Assembly: GCA_016124895.1 (NCBI GenBank)
Contig: WGMU01000069.1
Location: 1-60,774, forward strand
Direction: 5' to 3'
DNA length: 60,774 nt
Origin: a bacterium
GTDB lineage: Bacteria; Planctomycetota; Planctomycetia; Planctomycetales; Planctomycetaceae
The position numbers were made by a program, and so were the translations under genes. Numbering within the stretch: position 1 is the first letter of the stretch; every line of letters starts with the position of its first letter. This document shows positions 37,422 to 47,700 of this stretch, one piece after another. The notes under the pieces were generated by a model. It saw only the letters and a program-made list of their open reading frames with translations. It was not told the origin of the DNA and did not search any database.

Positions 37422-38759
37422 CTACTCCTGCGTCACACGATTCAATTCGTGGACCGTGTCGACGATCTGCTGTTCCAGACCGGCTTTCCACCTGGATGGA
37501 AGCTGGTAGTAGATCATCGAGCTGTCGCCTTCGTAGCCGCCCTCTTCGAGCACTCGTTCGGACGGGATGTACGCCATGACGTCGTTGGCGTAACCGGTGA
37601 CCCAGGTGCGGCCGTCACCAAGCTCGTGCTTCAGCCGGAGCTGATACTCGACAACGAGTTCTCCACCGAGCGCCACCCAGGTTAGACCGTCGCCGAGCTG
37701 CCAGACCTGGACGGGGAACGGATACGTTTCGAGAAGTCGTCCGTGCTCGTCCCATTGTTTGAGCAGGTTAGTCGCCCGGTTTTTGAGGTAGCGGTTGCCG
37801 GTCTTTTGTGTCTCTTCGAGTTCCTGTTTCGAGGGCAGCGCGGCGAAGGCGAGGTCGATGTCGCGAAATGCGGTTTTCAACTGACCGGTGACGGGTTTGA
37901 GTTCTCCGTCGTCGAGTACGTCATCGACGGCGGTGGCGAGCATCCGGCCGTACTTCTCGGCAAGTTCGAGCGTCCGGCGCGGCAGCGGGTTCTGGTCCGC
38001 TCCGCCGCCAGTGAAGAACATCGCGACGCAGTCTGGATGGTGATCTTCCAGATAAAGCTGCGCGAAGCCGGCGTAGTCACCACACCAGTTGTAAAAGCCG
38101 AGCGTCGTGTTGTGGCAGGCGTAACCGAAGACAAGACCTCGCAGTTGCTGGCCGTCTGGAGATTCGATCCGGAGGACCGGCACCTGATGGTCGTACGGGC
38201 CGATGCCTTTGGGGGCTCGACGATTCGCGGCGAAAGTTGTACGTCCACTGCCCGCGGAAAGCCTTGCCGGTTTGAGGTCCGCGATCGCCGCGTCGATCAG
38301 CTCAATCATCTTTCCATTCAGCCACTGCTGATAGTCACGAACCTGCTGCCAGTCGGCGTCTTTCATATCGAGCATGAAGCTCAGCATGTGATCGAGGGCC
38401 GGGCCACAGTGCGTGTGCGAGCAGGTAAACATCAGGCTGCGCCGCGGGATGCCGTGCTTCTGCTCGACAACCGCGGAGACGGCGCGAACCATTTTGATCG
38501 GCACGCCGACAAGGTCACTCGAAATGAAAACCGCGGTCTCCCCCTGTGCGTCGCGAACGGCGGCCGCTCGCGCATAGAGATCGTGAATCGCTCCCTCGGC
38601 CGCGTGATCCCGGCCGCCGTAACCGGACATCCACATTGGCTGCGGAGGCGTGATGACAACGCGGGCAACGCCGGCCTGCCACGCGGTCGAATCAGCGGCC
38701 TGGACAGTGAGCGATAGAGCGGACAGAAGCAAAACGGCGAGGAAGATTCGCGAAGACAT
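37422..38759 (-). CDS. Exported neutral/alkaline ceramidase-like hydrolase
   Basis: 445 residues from the ATG at 38759, where a signal peptide begins (FLAVLLLSALSLTVQAA). The N-terminal part fits the neutral ceramidase family: AGVARVVITPPQPMWMSGYG, SSDLVGVPIKMV, then FTCSHTHCGPA with the paired His of the zinc site, and FTGGGADQNP. The family cleaves N-acyl bonds of sphingolipids; many bacterial members have unknown amide substrates. Such exported copies are numerous in planctomycetes. A longer frame to 38900 adds 47 residues without support. It converges with the permuted ROK gene (4 bp between stops). Confidence 0.88.
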   Translation of the reverse strand: MSSRIFLAVLLLSALSLTVQAADSTAWQAGVARVVITPPQPMWMSGYGGRDHAAEGAIHDLYARAAAVRDAQGETAVFISSDLVGVPIKMVRAVSAVVEQKHGIPRRSLMFTCSHTHCGPALDHMLSFMLDMKDADWQQVRDYQQWLNGKMIELIDAAIADLKPARLSAGSGRTTFAANRRAPKGIGPYDHQVPVLRIESPDGQQLRGLVFGYACHNTTLGFYNWCGDYAGFAQLYLEDHHPDCVAMFFTGGGADQNPLPRRTLELAEKYGRMLATAVDDVLDDGELKPVTGQLKTAFRDIDLAFAALPSKQELEETQKTGNRYLKNRATNLLKQWDEHGRLLETYPFPVQVWQLGDGLTWVALGGELVVEYQLRLKHELGDGRTWVTGYANDVMAYIPSERVLEEGGYEGDSSMIYYQLPSRWKAGLEQQIVDTVHELNRVTQE

Positions 38760-39037
38760 CGGGACGAAACTCCTGATTGAGTTCGGGCGGGAGTTTTCAA
38801 GGTTCGGTACCGGCTCCCGCGTTGTCGCAGAATCACAGGCGGCTGACCAGTCACGGAAACGCACAGAATCAATCGCCACAAAATCATGATTCCGTGGCAC
38901 ATTGTTCTGTGGCCAGGGTTCGTCTGGCTTTGAGGGCGGAAGGGGCGGAGCTAACCTGCCCGGCCGGTTGAGTCGAGAGTTGTTAAAGCCCGGTGAGTCA
39001 AACTGATCGTCGATCAGAAAACTGACGGAGAGATTGA

Positions 39038-41632
39038 ATGAAGCGTCTGGCTGGTCTGCTGACTGTTGTGCTGATCGGGGCAGCGCTCGCGATCAACGCG
39101 TCATCGAGTAAGCCTGGGCAGGTGGAGATTGCCCGGCTTGACGCGACGAACTGGGACGAGTTCGCTCCGCAGGGCAAGGAGGTCGACGCGATCATCGGTG
39201 ACTTCGTTCTGAGAAACGATCATCTGGTCGCAGTGATCGCCCAGCCGCTGGCTAGCCGCAATGCGAATATGACGGTGCGCGATGTCGGCGGTTGCCTGAT
39301 CGACCTGGCCGTTCGCTGGAATCAGAGCGACCAGCTCGGAGCGTTCTATCCCGGAGCGAGGCAGTTTCCGTATCGCTCCGCGTCGACAGCTTCAGACGGC
39401 AAGCCAGTCGAACTAAGTGACGGGGCCGTCACGACGAGCGACGGTGCGGTCACAGTGCGAGCCGATGGTGCGGACGATCGGCCGACGGTCGAGGTCACGT
39501 ACCGGCTGGCGTCGGATGCGAAGTTCGTCGAAGTGACGAGCCGGTTTACCAACGAGTCTGACAAGGCGCTGAGTGTCCCGCTGACGGACGATCTGCGAGT
39601 CGACTCGGGAAAAGAGGACACCGTCAAATCGCCGAACGGTCGCACGGACCTGTTCTGGTTTCACGATCAGTTCTGGCGACAGGCCTGCGGCATCCAGCCG
39701 GTCGGGTTCGTCGTCGAGACCAACAGTAATACTCGCACCTCGACACTGAAGTACGAGTCGGACACGGTCGAGCAGAAAGTCACGCTGGAACCCGGCAAGA
39801 GCTTCGAGCTGACTCGCCGGATTTATCCTGGCACGGACCTGCCGCACGTGCGCGCGATTCATGCGGAGATCAACGAGCAGCCGGTCGGCGAAGTCGAGTT
39901 CTTCGCGCTCGATGGCCTCAAGCGTCCGATTCGCGACGCTCGGGTTGTCATTCATCGCGGCGAAGAACGCTGGGGGGTGGTACTGACCGGCGACGACGGT
40001 CTTGCTCGAACAAAGCTGCCGGTCGGTGATTATCGTGTTAACGTCGAGGCACTCGGAGTCGACATTACTCCGTCGAGTGGTACGCCGATCGTTTCTGTCG
40101 GCGCGAAATCCCGGCTGCAGAAGTTGCCGATGATCTGTGACGACTGGAAGCCGGGGACGGTCGACGCGCACATCACTGACGGCGATGGCCAGCCGATTCC
40201 GTGCAAAATCGAATTCCTCGCGAAGGAAGGTACGGCGCAGCCGTGGTACGGTCCTGAAACAGCATCGTTCGCGGTGAAAGGACTGTGTTATGCGGCGCAC
40301 GGTGAGCTGATGCAGACTCTGCCGCCAGGCCAGTTCGACGTCGTGATCAGTCACGGTCCGGAGTTCGACGCGATCTTTACTGAGATCACAGTCCAGCCTG
40401 GCAAAACGACGCCCTTGACCGGCAAGCTGAAACGCGTTGTCAATTCGACCGGCTGGATCAGCAGCGATTTTCACAGTCACAGTTCTCCGTCGGGAGACAA
40501 TACCGGCAGTCAGCTCGGGCGAGTGCTGAACCTGGTCTGCGATCACATCGAGTTCGCTCCCTGCACCGAGCACAACCGCATCGACACCTACCAGCCGCAC
40601 ATCGACCGGCTGCAGATCGGCCAGTTCATCAGTTCGTGCAGCGGGATGGAACTGACCGGCAGCCCGCTGCCGCTGAACCATCAGAATGCGTTTCCGCTGA
40701 TTCGCCATCCGCATCAGCAGGACGGCGGTGGGCCGGTCACGGATACGGATATCGAACGGCAGGTCGAGCGGCTCGCTCTGTGGGACAACCGCAGCGAGAA
40801 ACTGGTCCAGATCAACCATCCCGATATGGGCTGGATGTTCCGCGACAAGAACGGCGACGGGATTCCGGACGAAGGCCATGCCCGGATTCTGCCGCACTTC
40901 GACGTGATTGAGATTCATCCGATTCCGGAGATCCTGAAGCTTGTCCCGACGGACGAACGCGGCTCGTACAGGAGCAACAATCGCATCTTCAACTGGCTGC
41001 AGTTTCTGAATCAGGGGCGGCGATGGGTGGGAGTCGTCAATACCGACGCGCATTACAACTATCACGAATCCGGCTGGCTGCGGAACTGGGTCAAGTCACC
41101 GACCGACAATCCGGCGGCCGTCAAACCGCTCGACGTTGTCCGCGCCGCCGAGGCCGGAGCCCTCTTCATGTCGAACGGCCCATTTCTCGATGTGACGATG
41201 CGCGAGGTCGGCGATTCGGCAGCGGTCATTGCCGGGCAGGATCTCGAAGCCCCGTCCGGACAGGTTGAGATCGACGTCACCGTCCAGTGTCCGAACTGGC
41301 TCGAAGTTGACCGGCTGTTCGTGCTGGTCAATGGGCGAATCCACGAGCCGCTGCACTTCCGCAAAGCGACTCACCCGGACCGGTTCAAGTCGGGAGTTGT
41401 CCGGTTTGAGGAAAAGCTGCGGCTGAAGCTCGATCAGGACGCGCACCTGATCGTCGCAGTCGGTGGCGAGAACTCGACGCTGGGTAAGGTGCATGGTCCG
41501 AGCTGGGGTCAGCATCAGCCAGCGGCGTTTACCAACCCGGTCTATGTGGATATCAACGGTGACGGATTCAAGGCAAACGGTGACACGCTCGGACATCCGC
41601 TGCCGGTGCGATACGGATATCCGCAGAAGTGA
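39038..41632 (+). CDS. Exported CehA/McbA-type metallohydrolase (PHP domain)
   Basis: 864 residues. A signal peptide is at 1-22. Residues ~30-470 are beta-rich domains with a carboxypeptidase-regulatory-like insert (GDDGLARTKLPVGDYRVNVE). A PHP-like metal-dependent domain starts near 475: WISSDFHSHSSPSGD, FAPCTEHNRID, then INHPDMGWMF, FDVIEIHP and VNTDAHYN, giving a full set of His/Asp/Glu metal ligands. The C-terminal ~150 residues are again beta-rich. CehA-type enzymes hydrolyse esters or carbamates; the substrate here is unknown. Transcribed divergently from the ceramidase-like gene across 278 bp that should hold both promoters. Confidence 0.87.
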   Translation: MKRLAGLLTVVLIGAALAINASSSKPGQVEIARLDATNWDEFAPQGKEVDAIIGDFVLRNDHLVAVIAQPLASRNANMTVRDVGGCLIDLAVRWNQSDQLGAFYPGARQFPYRSASTASDGKPVELSDGAVTTSDGAVTVRADGADDRPTVEVTYRLASDAKFVEVTSRFTNESDKALSVPLTDDLRVDSGKEDTVKSPNGRTDLFWFHDQFWRQACGIQPVGFVVETNSNTRTSTLKYESDTVEQKVTLEPGKSFELTRRIYPGTDLPHVRAIHAEINEQPVGEVEFFALDGLKRPIRDARVVIHRGEERWGVVLTGDDGLARTKLPVGDYRVNVEALGVDITPSSGTPIVSVGAKSRLQKLPMICDDWKPGTVDAHITDGDGQPIPCKIEFLAKEGTAQPWYGPETASFAVKGLCYAAHGELMQTLPPGQFDVVISHGPEFDAIFTEITVQPGKTTPLTGKLKRVVNSTGWISSDFHSHSSPSGDNTGSQLGRVLNLVCDHIEFAPCTEHNRIDTYQPHIDRLQIGQFISSCSGMELTGSPLPLNHQNAFPLIRHPHQQDGGGPVTDTDIERQVERLALWDNRSEKLVQINHPDMGWMFRDKNGDGIPDEGHARILPHFDVIEIHPIPEILKLVPTDERGSYRSNNRIFNWLQFLNQGRRWVGVVNTDAHYNYHESGWLRNWVKSPTDNPAAVKPLDVVRAAEAGALFMSNGPFLDVTMREVGDSAAVIAGQDLEAPSGQVEIDVTVQCPNWLEVDRLFVLVNGRIHEPLHFRKATHPDRFKSGVVRFEEKLRLKLDQDAHLIVAVGGENSTLGKVHGPSWGQHQPAAFTNPVYVDINGDGFKANGDTLGHPLPVRYGYPQK

Positions 41633-41738
41633 GCTGAGTTCGGTGCGTGCGAGCGTTGATTGATCGCGTCAATCTGCGACACTCGACGCTCTTTCGCATC
41701 TGAATCCGCAGCTCTGTTCATTGAAATCCGTTAATCGC

Positions 41739-42365
41739 ATGTCGTCGACTGAGGCCCCGAATTCACCGCCGATTCCGCCCGATCAGCCGGCGCCGATCGA
41801 TCGTCGTTCGCTGAATCTGCCGAACCTGATCACGCTCAGCCGACTGCTGCTGGCGTTCGTTCTGTTTGGGCTGATCAGTTACGAAGGTTTCTGGATTACC
41901 GCGGCGGTCGTCTTTGCCGTCGCCGCCGCCACCGACGCCATCGACGGCTGGATCGCCAGGAAGTACGGGCAGGTCACGACGCTCGGCCGGATCCTCGACC
42001 CGTTCGTCGACAAGATCATTGTTTGCGGAGCCTTCATCTTTCTGCTGCAGCGGCCTGAACAGTCCGGCGTTAACGCGTGGATGGTGACCGCGGTCGTCGG
42101 GCGGGAAATGTTCGTCACCGGGCTGCGGTCGTTTCTCGAACAGTCCGGCAAGGACTTCTCTGCGGTCTGGATCGGAAAGATCAAGATGGCTCTGCAGTGC
42201 GTCGCGGTGACGGTCGCGCTGCTGACGTTGAGTCCGAACCTGCGCGAGGACTGGATGCTGCTGAGCCGCGACGTGCTGTTGTGGGCAACCGTCGCGATCA
42301 CGGTTTACAGCGGGGTTTCGTACGCGTGGCGGGGATTCCTGATGCTCCAGCCTGAGAAGACGTAA
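41739..42365 (+). CDS. pgsA: CDP-diacylglycerol-glycerol-3-phosphate 3-phosphatidyltransferase
   Basis: 208 residues from the ATG at 41739 (an in-frame TTG at 41721 is less likely). The CDP-alcohol phosphotransferase signature D-G-x2-A-R-x8-G-x3-D-x3-D is complete in TDAIDGWIARKYGQV and GRILDPFVDK. Hydrophobic helices cover ~30-60, 100-125 and 165-200. It makes phosphatidylglycerophosphate, the committed step to phosphatidylglycerol and cardiolipin, in the cytoplasmic membrane. The leader LPNLITLSRLLLAFVLFGLI is typical for PgsA. Shikimate kinase follows about 107 bp later on the same strand. Confidence 0.94.
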   Translation: MSSTEAPNSPPIPPDQPAPIDRRSLNLPNLITLSRLLLAFVLFGLISYEGFWITAAVVFAVAAATDAIDGWIARKYGQVTTLGRILDPFVDKIIVCGAFIFLLQRPEQSGVNAWMVTAVVGREMFVTGLRSFLEQSGKDFSAVWIGKIKMALQCVAVTVALLTLSPNLREDWMLLSRDVLLWATVAITVYSGVSYAWRGFLMLQPEKT

Positions 42366-42472
42366 AGCGTCTCGAAACAGGCATTCGTCGCGACCAGAGT
42401 TCGGCAGTACGATCCACGACCGTGACACTCACACCGAGCAATATCTCACGCCGAGCAACCGGATCTGCTGCG

Positions 42473-43042
42473 ATGATTCTGACTCTGATTGGCTACCGCG
42501 GAACGGGAAAGACGTCGTTGGCGGAACCGCTGGCCGAGCGGCTCGGCTGGGTGCCCGTCGACGCGGATGTCGAAATCGAAGGTGCGGCCGAGTGCTCCAT
42601 TCGCGAGATCTTCGAGGAAGGCGGCGAGGAAACGTTTCGCAAGCTCGAACGCGAAGTCCTGGTCGACTTGCTCAAGCAGGACAGGCTGGTGCTGGCAGCC
42701 GGCGGTGGGGCGATTCTCAACCGTGACACACGGCGCGATCTCGTTGCAGCCGGACCGGTTGTCTGGCTGAAAGCCTCCGCGGAAACGATCGACCGGCGGC
42801 TGCACAGCGACGAGACAACAACTGAACGGCGTCCGAATCTGACGGCGTCCGGCGGACTGGCGGAGATCGAGCAACTGCTGGCTGTCCGCGAACCGCTGTA
42901 TCGCGAGACGGCTTCGCTGATCGTGCCGACGGATGAGCCGCTGCCGGGCGATTCGGAACCACCGACGCTCGAACGCCTTGCCGACTATATCCTCGAACGT
43001 CTGGCCGACCAGCTTAACGTCGCGGAGACGCAGCCGTGCTGA
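42473..43042 (+). CDS. aroK: Shikimate kinase
   Basis: 189 residues from ATG 42473, where the family starts (MILTLIGYRGTGKTSLA); an upstream in-frame GTG at 42422 adds 17 residues without support. The P-loop GYRGTGKT is intact. DADVEIE and the shikimate-binding FR (EETFRKLEREVL) and LAAGGGAILN follow in the family order. It phosphorylates shikimate in chorismate synthesis. The stop overlaps the next start (GTGCTGA at 43036-43042), so the leader peptidase gene is translationally coupled, though the two have no known joint role. Confidence 0.94.
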   Translation: MILTLIGYRGTGKTSLAEPLAERLGWVPVDADVEIEGAAECSIREIFEEGGEETFRKLEREVLVDLLKQDRLVLAAGGGAILNRDTRRDLVAAGPVVWLKASAETIDRRLHSDETTTERRPNLTASGGLAEIEQLLAVREPLYRETASLIVPTDEPLPGDSEPPTLERLADYILERLADQLNVAETQPC

Positions 43043-44367
43043 CTGCGTTCGGGTACCCGATGATCGTCTGCCTGGTGTACCTCTTCATTTTGGGGACGGT
43101 CGTCGGCAGCTTTCTCAACGTCTGCATTTACCGCATCCCGACGAAGGAGCGGCTGTTCGAGTCGCTTCGCGCGATCGTCTCGCCAAAGTCCCGCTGCCCG
43201 AAATGCGGCCACGGAATCCCGATCTGGTTCAACGTGCCGGTGCTTGGGTGGCTGATGCTCCGAGGTCGCTGCTACCACTGCCGCGGCTGGATTTCAATCC
43301 GCTATCCGCTGCTGGAATTCGCCAACGGACTGCTGTGGGTGATCCTTTACTGGATGCACATTCCAGACGGATTTCACGCGACACTCAACGACAGCATGGT
43401 GCATGGCCTGCACGGGCCGGTCAGCTCTGTGGCCGCAGCGTCGTGGCTGCCGCACTGGTGTCTGACGCCGCGAGCGATCCTGCACTGGCAGTTCTTCTAT
43501 CACCTGGTGCTGGTCGAGGCGTTGTTCGTCGCCAGCTTTATCGACATCGACCTGCGGATTATTCCCGACGGATCGACACTGCCCGCGATGGTCGTCGGCG
43601 TGGTCGGCGCGGCGCTCGTTCCGGTGCTCTATCTGACGCCGGTGTTTCATCAGGAAATGCGGATCGGGAACGAGTTGCGGTTTCTGCTGCCGGATTCGCT
43701 CGACTGGCTGGTGCTCGAAAACCCGATTCCTCAGTGGATCGAGGCTTACCCGCACCTGCACGGCCTGGCGGTGAGTCTCGCCGGGCTGATCATCGGCGGA
43801 GGAATTGTCTGGCTGGTACGGCTGATCGGCTTCTGGGCGCTCAACCGCGAGGCGATGGGCTTTGGCGACGTGATCCTGATGGCGCTGATCGGCAGCTTCC
43901 TCGGCTGGCAGGCGACACTGATTGTCTTCTTTCTGGCCCCGATGATCGCCCTGACGGTTGTCGCCGCAACGTGGCTGTCTCGGCGTCAGCGCGAGCTGCC
44001 GTTTGGCCCTTATCTGAGTCTGGCTGCTCTGATCGTTATCCTGTTCTGGAAGCCTGTGTGGAGACAGTTCGAACCGATTTTCGGCTCTGGCCCGATGCTG
44101 CTGGTCGCTGGGCTGATCATGGCCGTCGCGTTTGCGGTCGTGATGCGCGGCTTCCGCTTCATCATGGAACTGTTCGGTCTGGCGAGCTACGACGACGAGT
44201 GGTACGCAGGCGAGTGGACCTCGGCAGACCACCTGTTCCATTTCTCCGGCGAGACTGTCGACCCCGATCAGGGCCGCTGGCCGCAATCCGGCTCCGCCTG
44301 GCCCGGCCAGCACAGCAGCCGCGGCTGGACTCAATACCACATCTGGCGCCACGGCCCGAATCGCTGA
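43036..44367 (+). CDS. Type IV prepilin leader peptidase (A24), long form
   Basis: 443 residues, longer than the usual 250-300. The N-terminal methylase-type segment is present: VVGSFLNVCIYRIP and the zinc-binding CPKCGH (57-62 region) and CYHCRG pairs. The two aspartates of the A24 aspartyl protease are in SFIDIDLRIIPD and NREAMGFGDVILMALIGSFL. About 60 residues are inserted between the Cys pairs and the first Asp, and a ~90-residue C-terminal tail ends in a hydrophilic Trp/His-rich stretch. It would process pilin-like precursors, including the DUF1559 pseudopilin at 54846. GTG start overlaps aroK. Confidence 0.92.
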   Translation: MLTAFGYPMIVCLVYLFILGTVVGSFLNVCIYRIPTKERLFESLRAIVSPKSRCPKCGHGIPIWFNVPVLGWLMLRGRCYHCRGWISIRYPLLEFANGLLWVILYWMHIPDGFHATLNDSMVHGLHGPVSSVAAASWLPHWCLTPRAILHWQFFYHLVLVEALFVASFIDIDLRIIPDGSTLPAMVVGVVGAALVPVLYLTPVFHQEMRIGNELRFLLPDSLDWLVLENPIPQWIEAYPHLHGLAVSLAGLIIGGGIVWLVRLIGFWALNREAMGFGDVILMALIGSFLGWQATLIVFFLAPMIALTVVAATWLSRRQRELPFGPYLSLAALIVILFWKPVWRQFEPIFGSGPMLLVAGLIMAVAFAVVMRGFRFIMELFGLASYDDEWYAGEWTSADHLFHFSGETVDPDQGRWPQSGSAWPGQHSSRGWTQYHIWRHGPNR

Positions 44368-44742
44368 GTTTTCGGGCCGGCCGCCGGATAGGGGGGAATC
44401 TGCGAAGGAGTTCCAGCGTCGAAGCGACATTGCTGGACGGAGACGCGGCAAACGAGCGCAGCGTGGCGATGGAGAAATCCAGTCGCGGATCCCCGGCCGG
44501 CTGTGCTCACTCCCGTTCCCGTACGGATGCAAAGACTGGACGGGAAGCGGCGTTCTGCCGGATGAATGATGATTCGGCAGCGCTGCGCCGGCTGGCCGGG
44601 CCTTTCAGTTTCTGGCCGACTGTCCTGACCGATTCCGTTGAACTGCGGGAACCAGGCGACGTCTGCTGACGTCAATAGCCGGATGGTTCTGCTGGCCGAG
44701 TGCTGAAGCCGGTCGCATCACGATTCAGATGGGAAGGACGTC
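44368..44742. other. Intergenic region
   Basis: About 375 bp between the leader peptidase and the pseudokinase fusion gene. I see no gene, no terminator with T-run and no strong repeat. Long open frames on both strands here are continuations of GC-biased false frames. A GGAAGG ribosome site at 44733-44738 belongs to the next gene. Confidence 0.4.
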
Positions 44743-47700
44743 ATGACAGGCAGCCTGCACGGCAACTCCGCGGTCATTCTGGACGATACGCGACACCTTC
44801 AGCGATCGGTCAGGCGGGAGCCGATGTTGGACGGAACCGACGAAGATTTGCTCTGGGAAGGAACACGGCGCGCGATTGACCGGGCCGGGCTGGAGATCCT
44901 CGGAGAACTGGCAGAATCGTCGAGACGCGCCGTCTTTGATGTTCGAGACTCGCGGACCGGGCGACGACTGGCGCTCAAGGTGCTGCTGGATCCGGATGAT
45001 CGTCGGGCGCTGACTGAGTTTCGACGCGAACGAAGGGTGCTGGCATCCGAGTTTGTGCCGAATCATCTGCTGCCACGATATGTGACGAGCGTCGCCGGTG
45101 AGGAGATGCAGCCGTTTGTCGTCATGGAGCGAATTGACGGACAACCGATCATCGAGGCCGCTTGCAGGCTGAACGTTGCTGGCCGCGTCGAACTGGTCCG
45201 TCACCTGTTCGCAGCAGTTGCGTCTCTGCACGCGAGCAATCTGTTGCACGGCGGCCTGTCTCCCGAGTGCGTGCTTGTAACGGCAGCCGGTCAGATTCGA
45301 CTGCTCAGTTTCGGCAGATCACGCCGGCTTGAATCACGAAGCTGGCCGCGGTCGGCGCCGGTCGAAGAGACTTCGCCCGCCGGAGTCACTCACGTTCGTG
45401 GATCGTCGACTCCCGGAAGCTTCGATCTCTACAGCGATTTATGCCCGGCCGCGGAGATTGCCTGCCGGATCCTGACCGAGAAGGATGTCGAAACAGATTC
45501 CAGAACGGCGCGCAGCGATGACGGGACGTCCGCCGTCCATGAATCCGCAAACCGGTCTCTGGAACTGGAGCGTGCTGGTGTTCCGGCACCGGTTCAGCAG
45601 GTCATTGCTAAAGCGCTGCGTCAGCCGGACGAACGCGGAGCAGTCGCGGATCGGTATTACGAATCGGCCGGGCAGGTCGCTGAGGACCTGTCGCGCTGGC
45701 TTGATCGCCGCGGTCGTCGCCAGCGTCTATGGAAAGCTGCTCTCGGAATGCTGGCGGCTGTCGCGGTAACGCTCGCGCTGAACGCGTCTGGCTGGGCCGG
45801 GTTCGGTCGCTCAAATCAGAACGCAGACCAGCAGCGACTCGCGGTGCTGGAACAGCAGGCTGCCGAGTTCCAGTTTCTCCAGCATCCGCTTCTGGATGCG
45901 GCTCGCGATCGAGCGAACCGGCTGCAGGAGCGACAGGCAGAACTGCTTGCGTCCGGCAATGACACTCAGGCCGCGGCGCTGCAGTCGGAACTGCGGCGGG
46001 AATTGAACCTCGTCGTTCAGGCGGGCCGAGGGATCGAACGAGCGGTGCCGATACGACTTGCTCTGAGGCAGGTACTCGGCAGCGTGCCGTGGGCACGTGA
46101 CTCGCGGTTTATTACGGAACGGCTCGCTGTTCTGGAGTCGCGGTTTCGGCGTACCGGGCAGCAGCTTGATTCGGGGGAACTCGACACAGCGTGGCAGTCA
46201 CTGCAGGCACTCGAACGCGATCTCGCGCAACTGGTGAGCGATAACGCAGAAGCGGCGTCGGCTGTCCGGTCACGACAAAGGTTCCTCAATCTGAAAACGC
46301 AAGTGGCCGAGCGGCTGCGAATGCTCGACGGATTTGAACGCATCGAAGAACTCGACGGTGCTGCTGCAGTTGCGTGGAACGCTGGTGACTGGTCGCAGGC
46401 CGGCGGGTTGTACGGATCGGCGCAGCAGCAGTTGCAGAACTGGCTGCGAACGAACGAGACGTTCAACGAGCGCATCACGCGCGAACTCAAAAGTCCTGAG
46501 CTGGCTGCGCAGTTTGCTGACCGTGACCGGCGGAGCGGGATGCAGCTCGACGAACTGACCGAGCAACGGGACGAACTGGCCGACCAGGTCATGCAGTTCG
46601 AAGCAGCTCAACTGGCCGCTCAGACGGAACTGGCGACGTCACGAACCATCACCGGTCAGCTTGAAGCGAAGCTTACTGCGGCGCTGAAAGGCCGCGGCGA
46701 ACTGCAGAGCAAACTCGACCGGGCCGAACGCGACCTGCAACAGACGCGAGAAGAACTCGGCCGGTTGCAGTCGGAGCTGAATCTGCTGGCGCGACGGCAG
46801 CGCGAGCAGGAAGCGGACCGCGAATCGCTGGCGCAGCGACTCACAGACCTTGACCGCAGACTGACGACGACACAGCAGGTCGCGAGTCAGGCTGGTCGAC
46901 AGGCCGAAGAATTCCGCAGCGAACTCGAGCTCTGGAAGCAGATCGGCGGCAGCGCGACGGCGTCGGCGGTCGAGATCGCTCGACAGGAACGGGAACTCGC
47001 GACGCGTATCGAGCGACTGTCCGGCCAGGATCGTCAGCAGACCGAGACGCTCGTTCGCGAAGCAGAGGACAAGCTCTCGCAGGCTGAACGGCAGCGAACG
47101 GCGCTGCTTCGGAAATTCAGTCCGGACAGTCCGGCTGTTCGCACACACGATCAGCAGCTTGTGCAGCTTGAGATGACGCTCGTGGCCGCCGTCACAAGGT
47201 TGAGTGAAATTGAGGTCGACCTGTATCGCGGTCTGCAGGAGCAGATTGCTGCGGAGCGGAAAACGTACGAGCAACTGACGACGACGCAGAAAATGAAGCC
47301 GACCGCCGACGAACCGCGTCGGGTCCAGGCGGCCATCGCCGAATTGAGCGGGCAGGCTGCTCGCTACGAGCCAGCGCGGCGGCGGCTGGAAGCGATCAAA
47401 CTTGGCGATCAGGATGTCGCACGAACGTTCGCTCGTGATTTGAGCTTTGCCGGTCAGTCAGTTGCTCAGCGACTGAAGTTTGAGGTCGGCAATTGGGGAC
47501 CGATCGCCGTGCGGTGGGTTCCGGTCAGCGCGACGGCCGAATCGAAACCCGGAGACACGCGATCGGTTTCCGGTTTCTGGATTCTCGAAACCGAAGTCAC
47601 GCAGGCGCTGTTCGCTGCCGTGACCGGTCAATCGCTGAGTGATCTGGCGGCGCGCCGTTCGGTCGAAGCGGATTCGATCGGCAACGAGGCCGATGACGTG

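Noticed and set aside
39413-41065. A 550-codon minus-strand frame opposite the CehA-type gene
   Set aside because: Antisense to a clear PHP-domain protein; composition typical of a false frame.
42933-44669. A 578-codon open frame overlapping the leader peptidase gene on the same strand
   Set aside because: It is Arg/Pro-rich, has no domain, and lies over the clear A24 peptidase in another frame; a GC-bias artefact.
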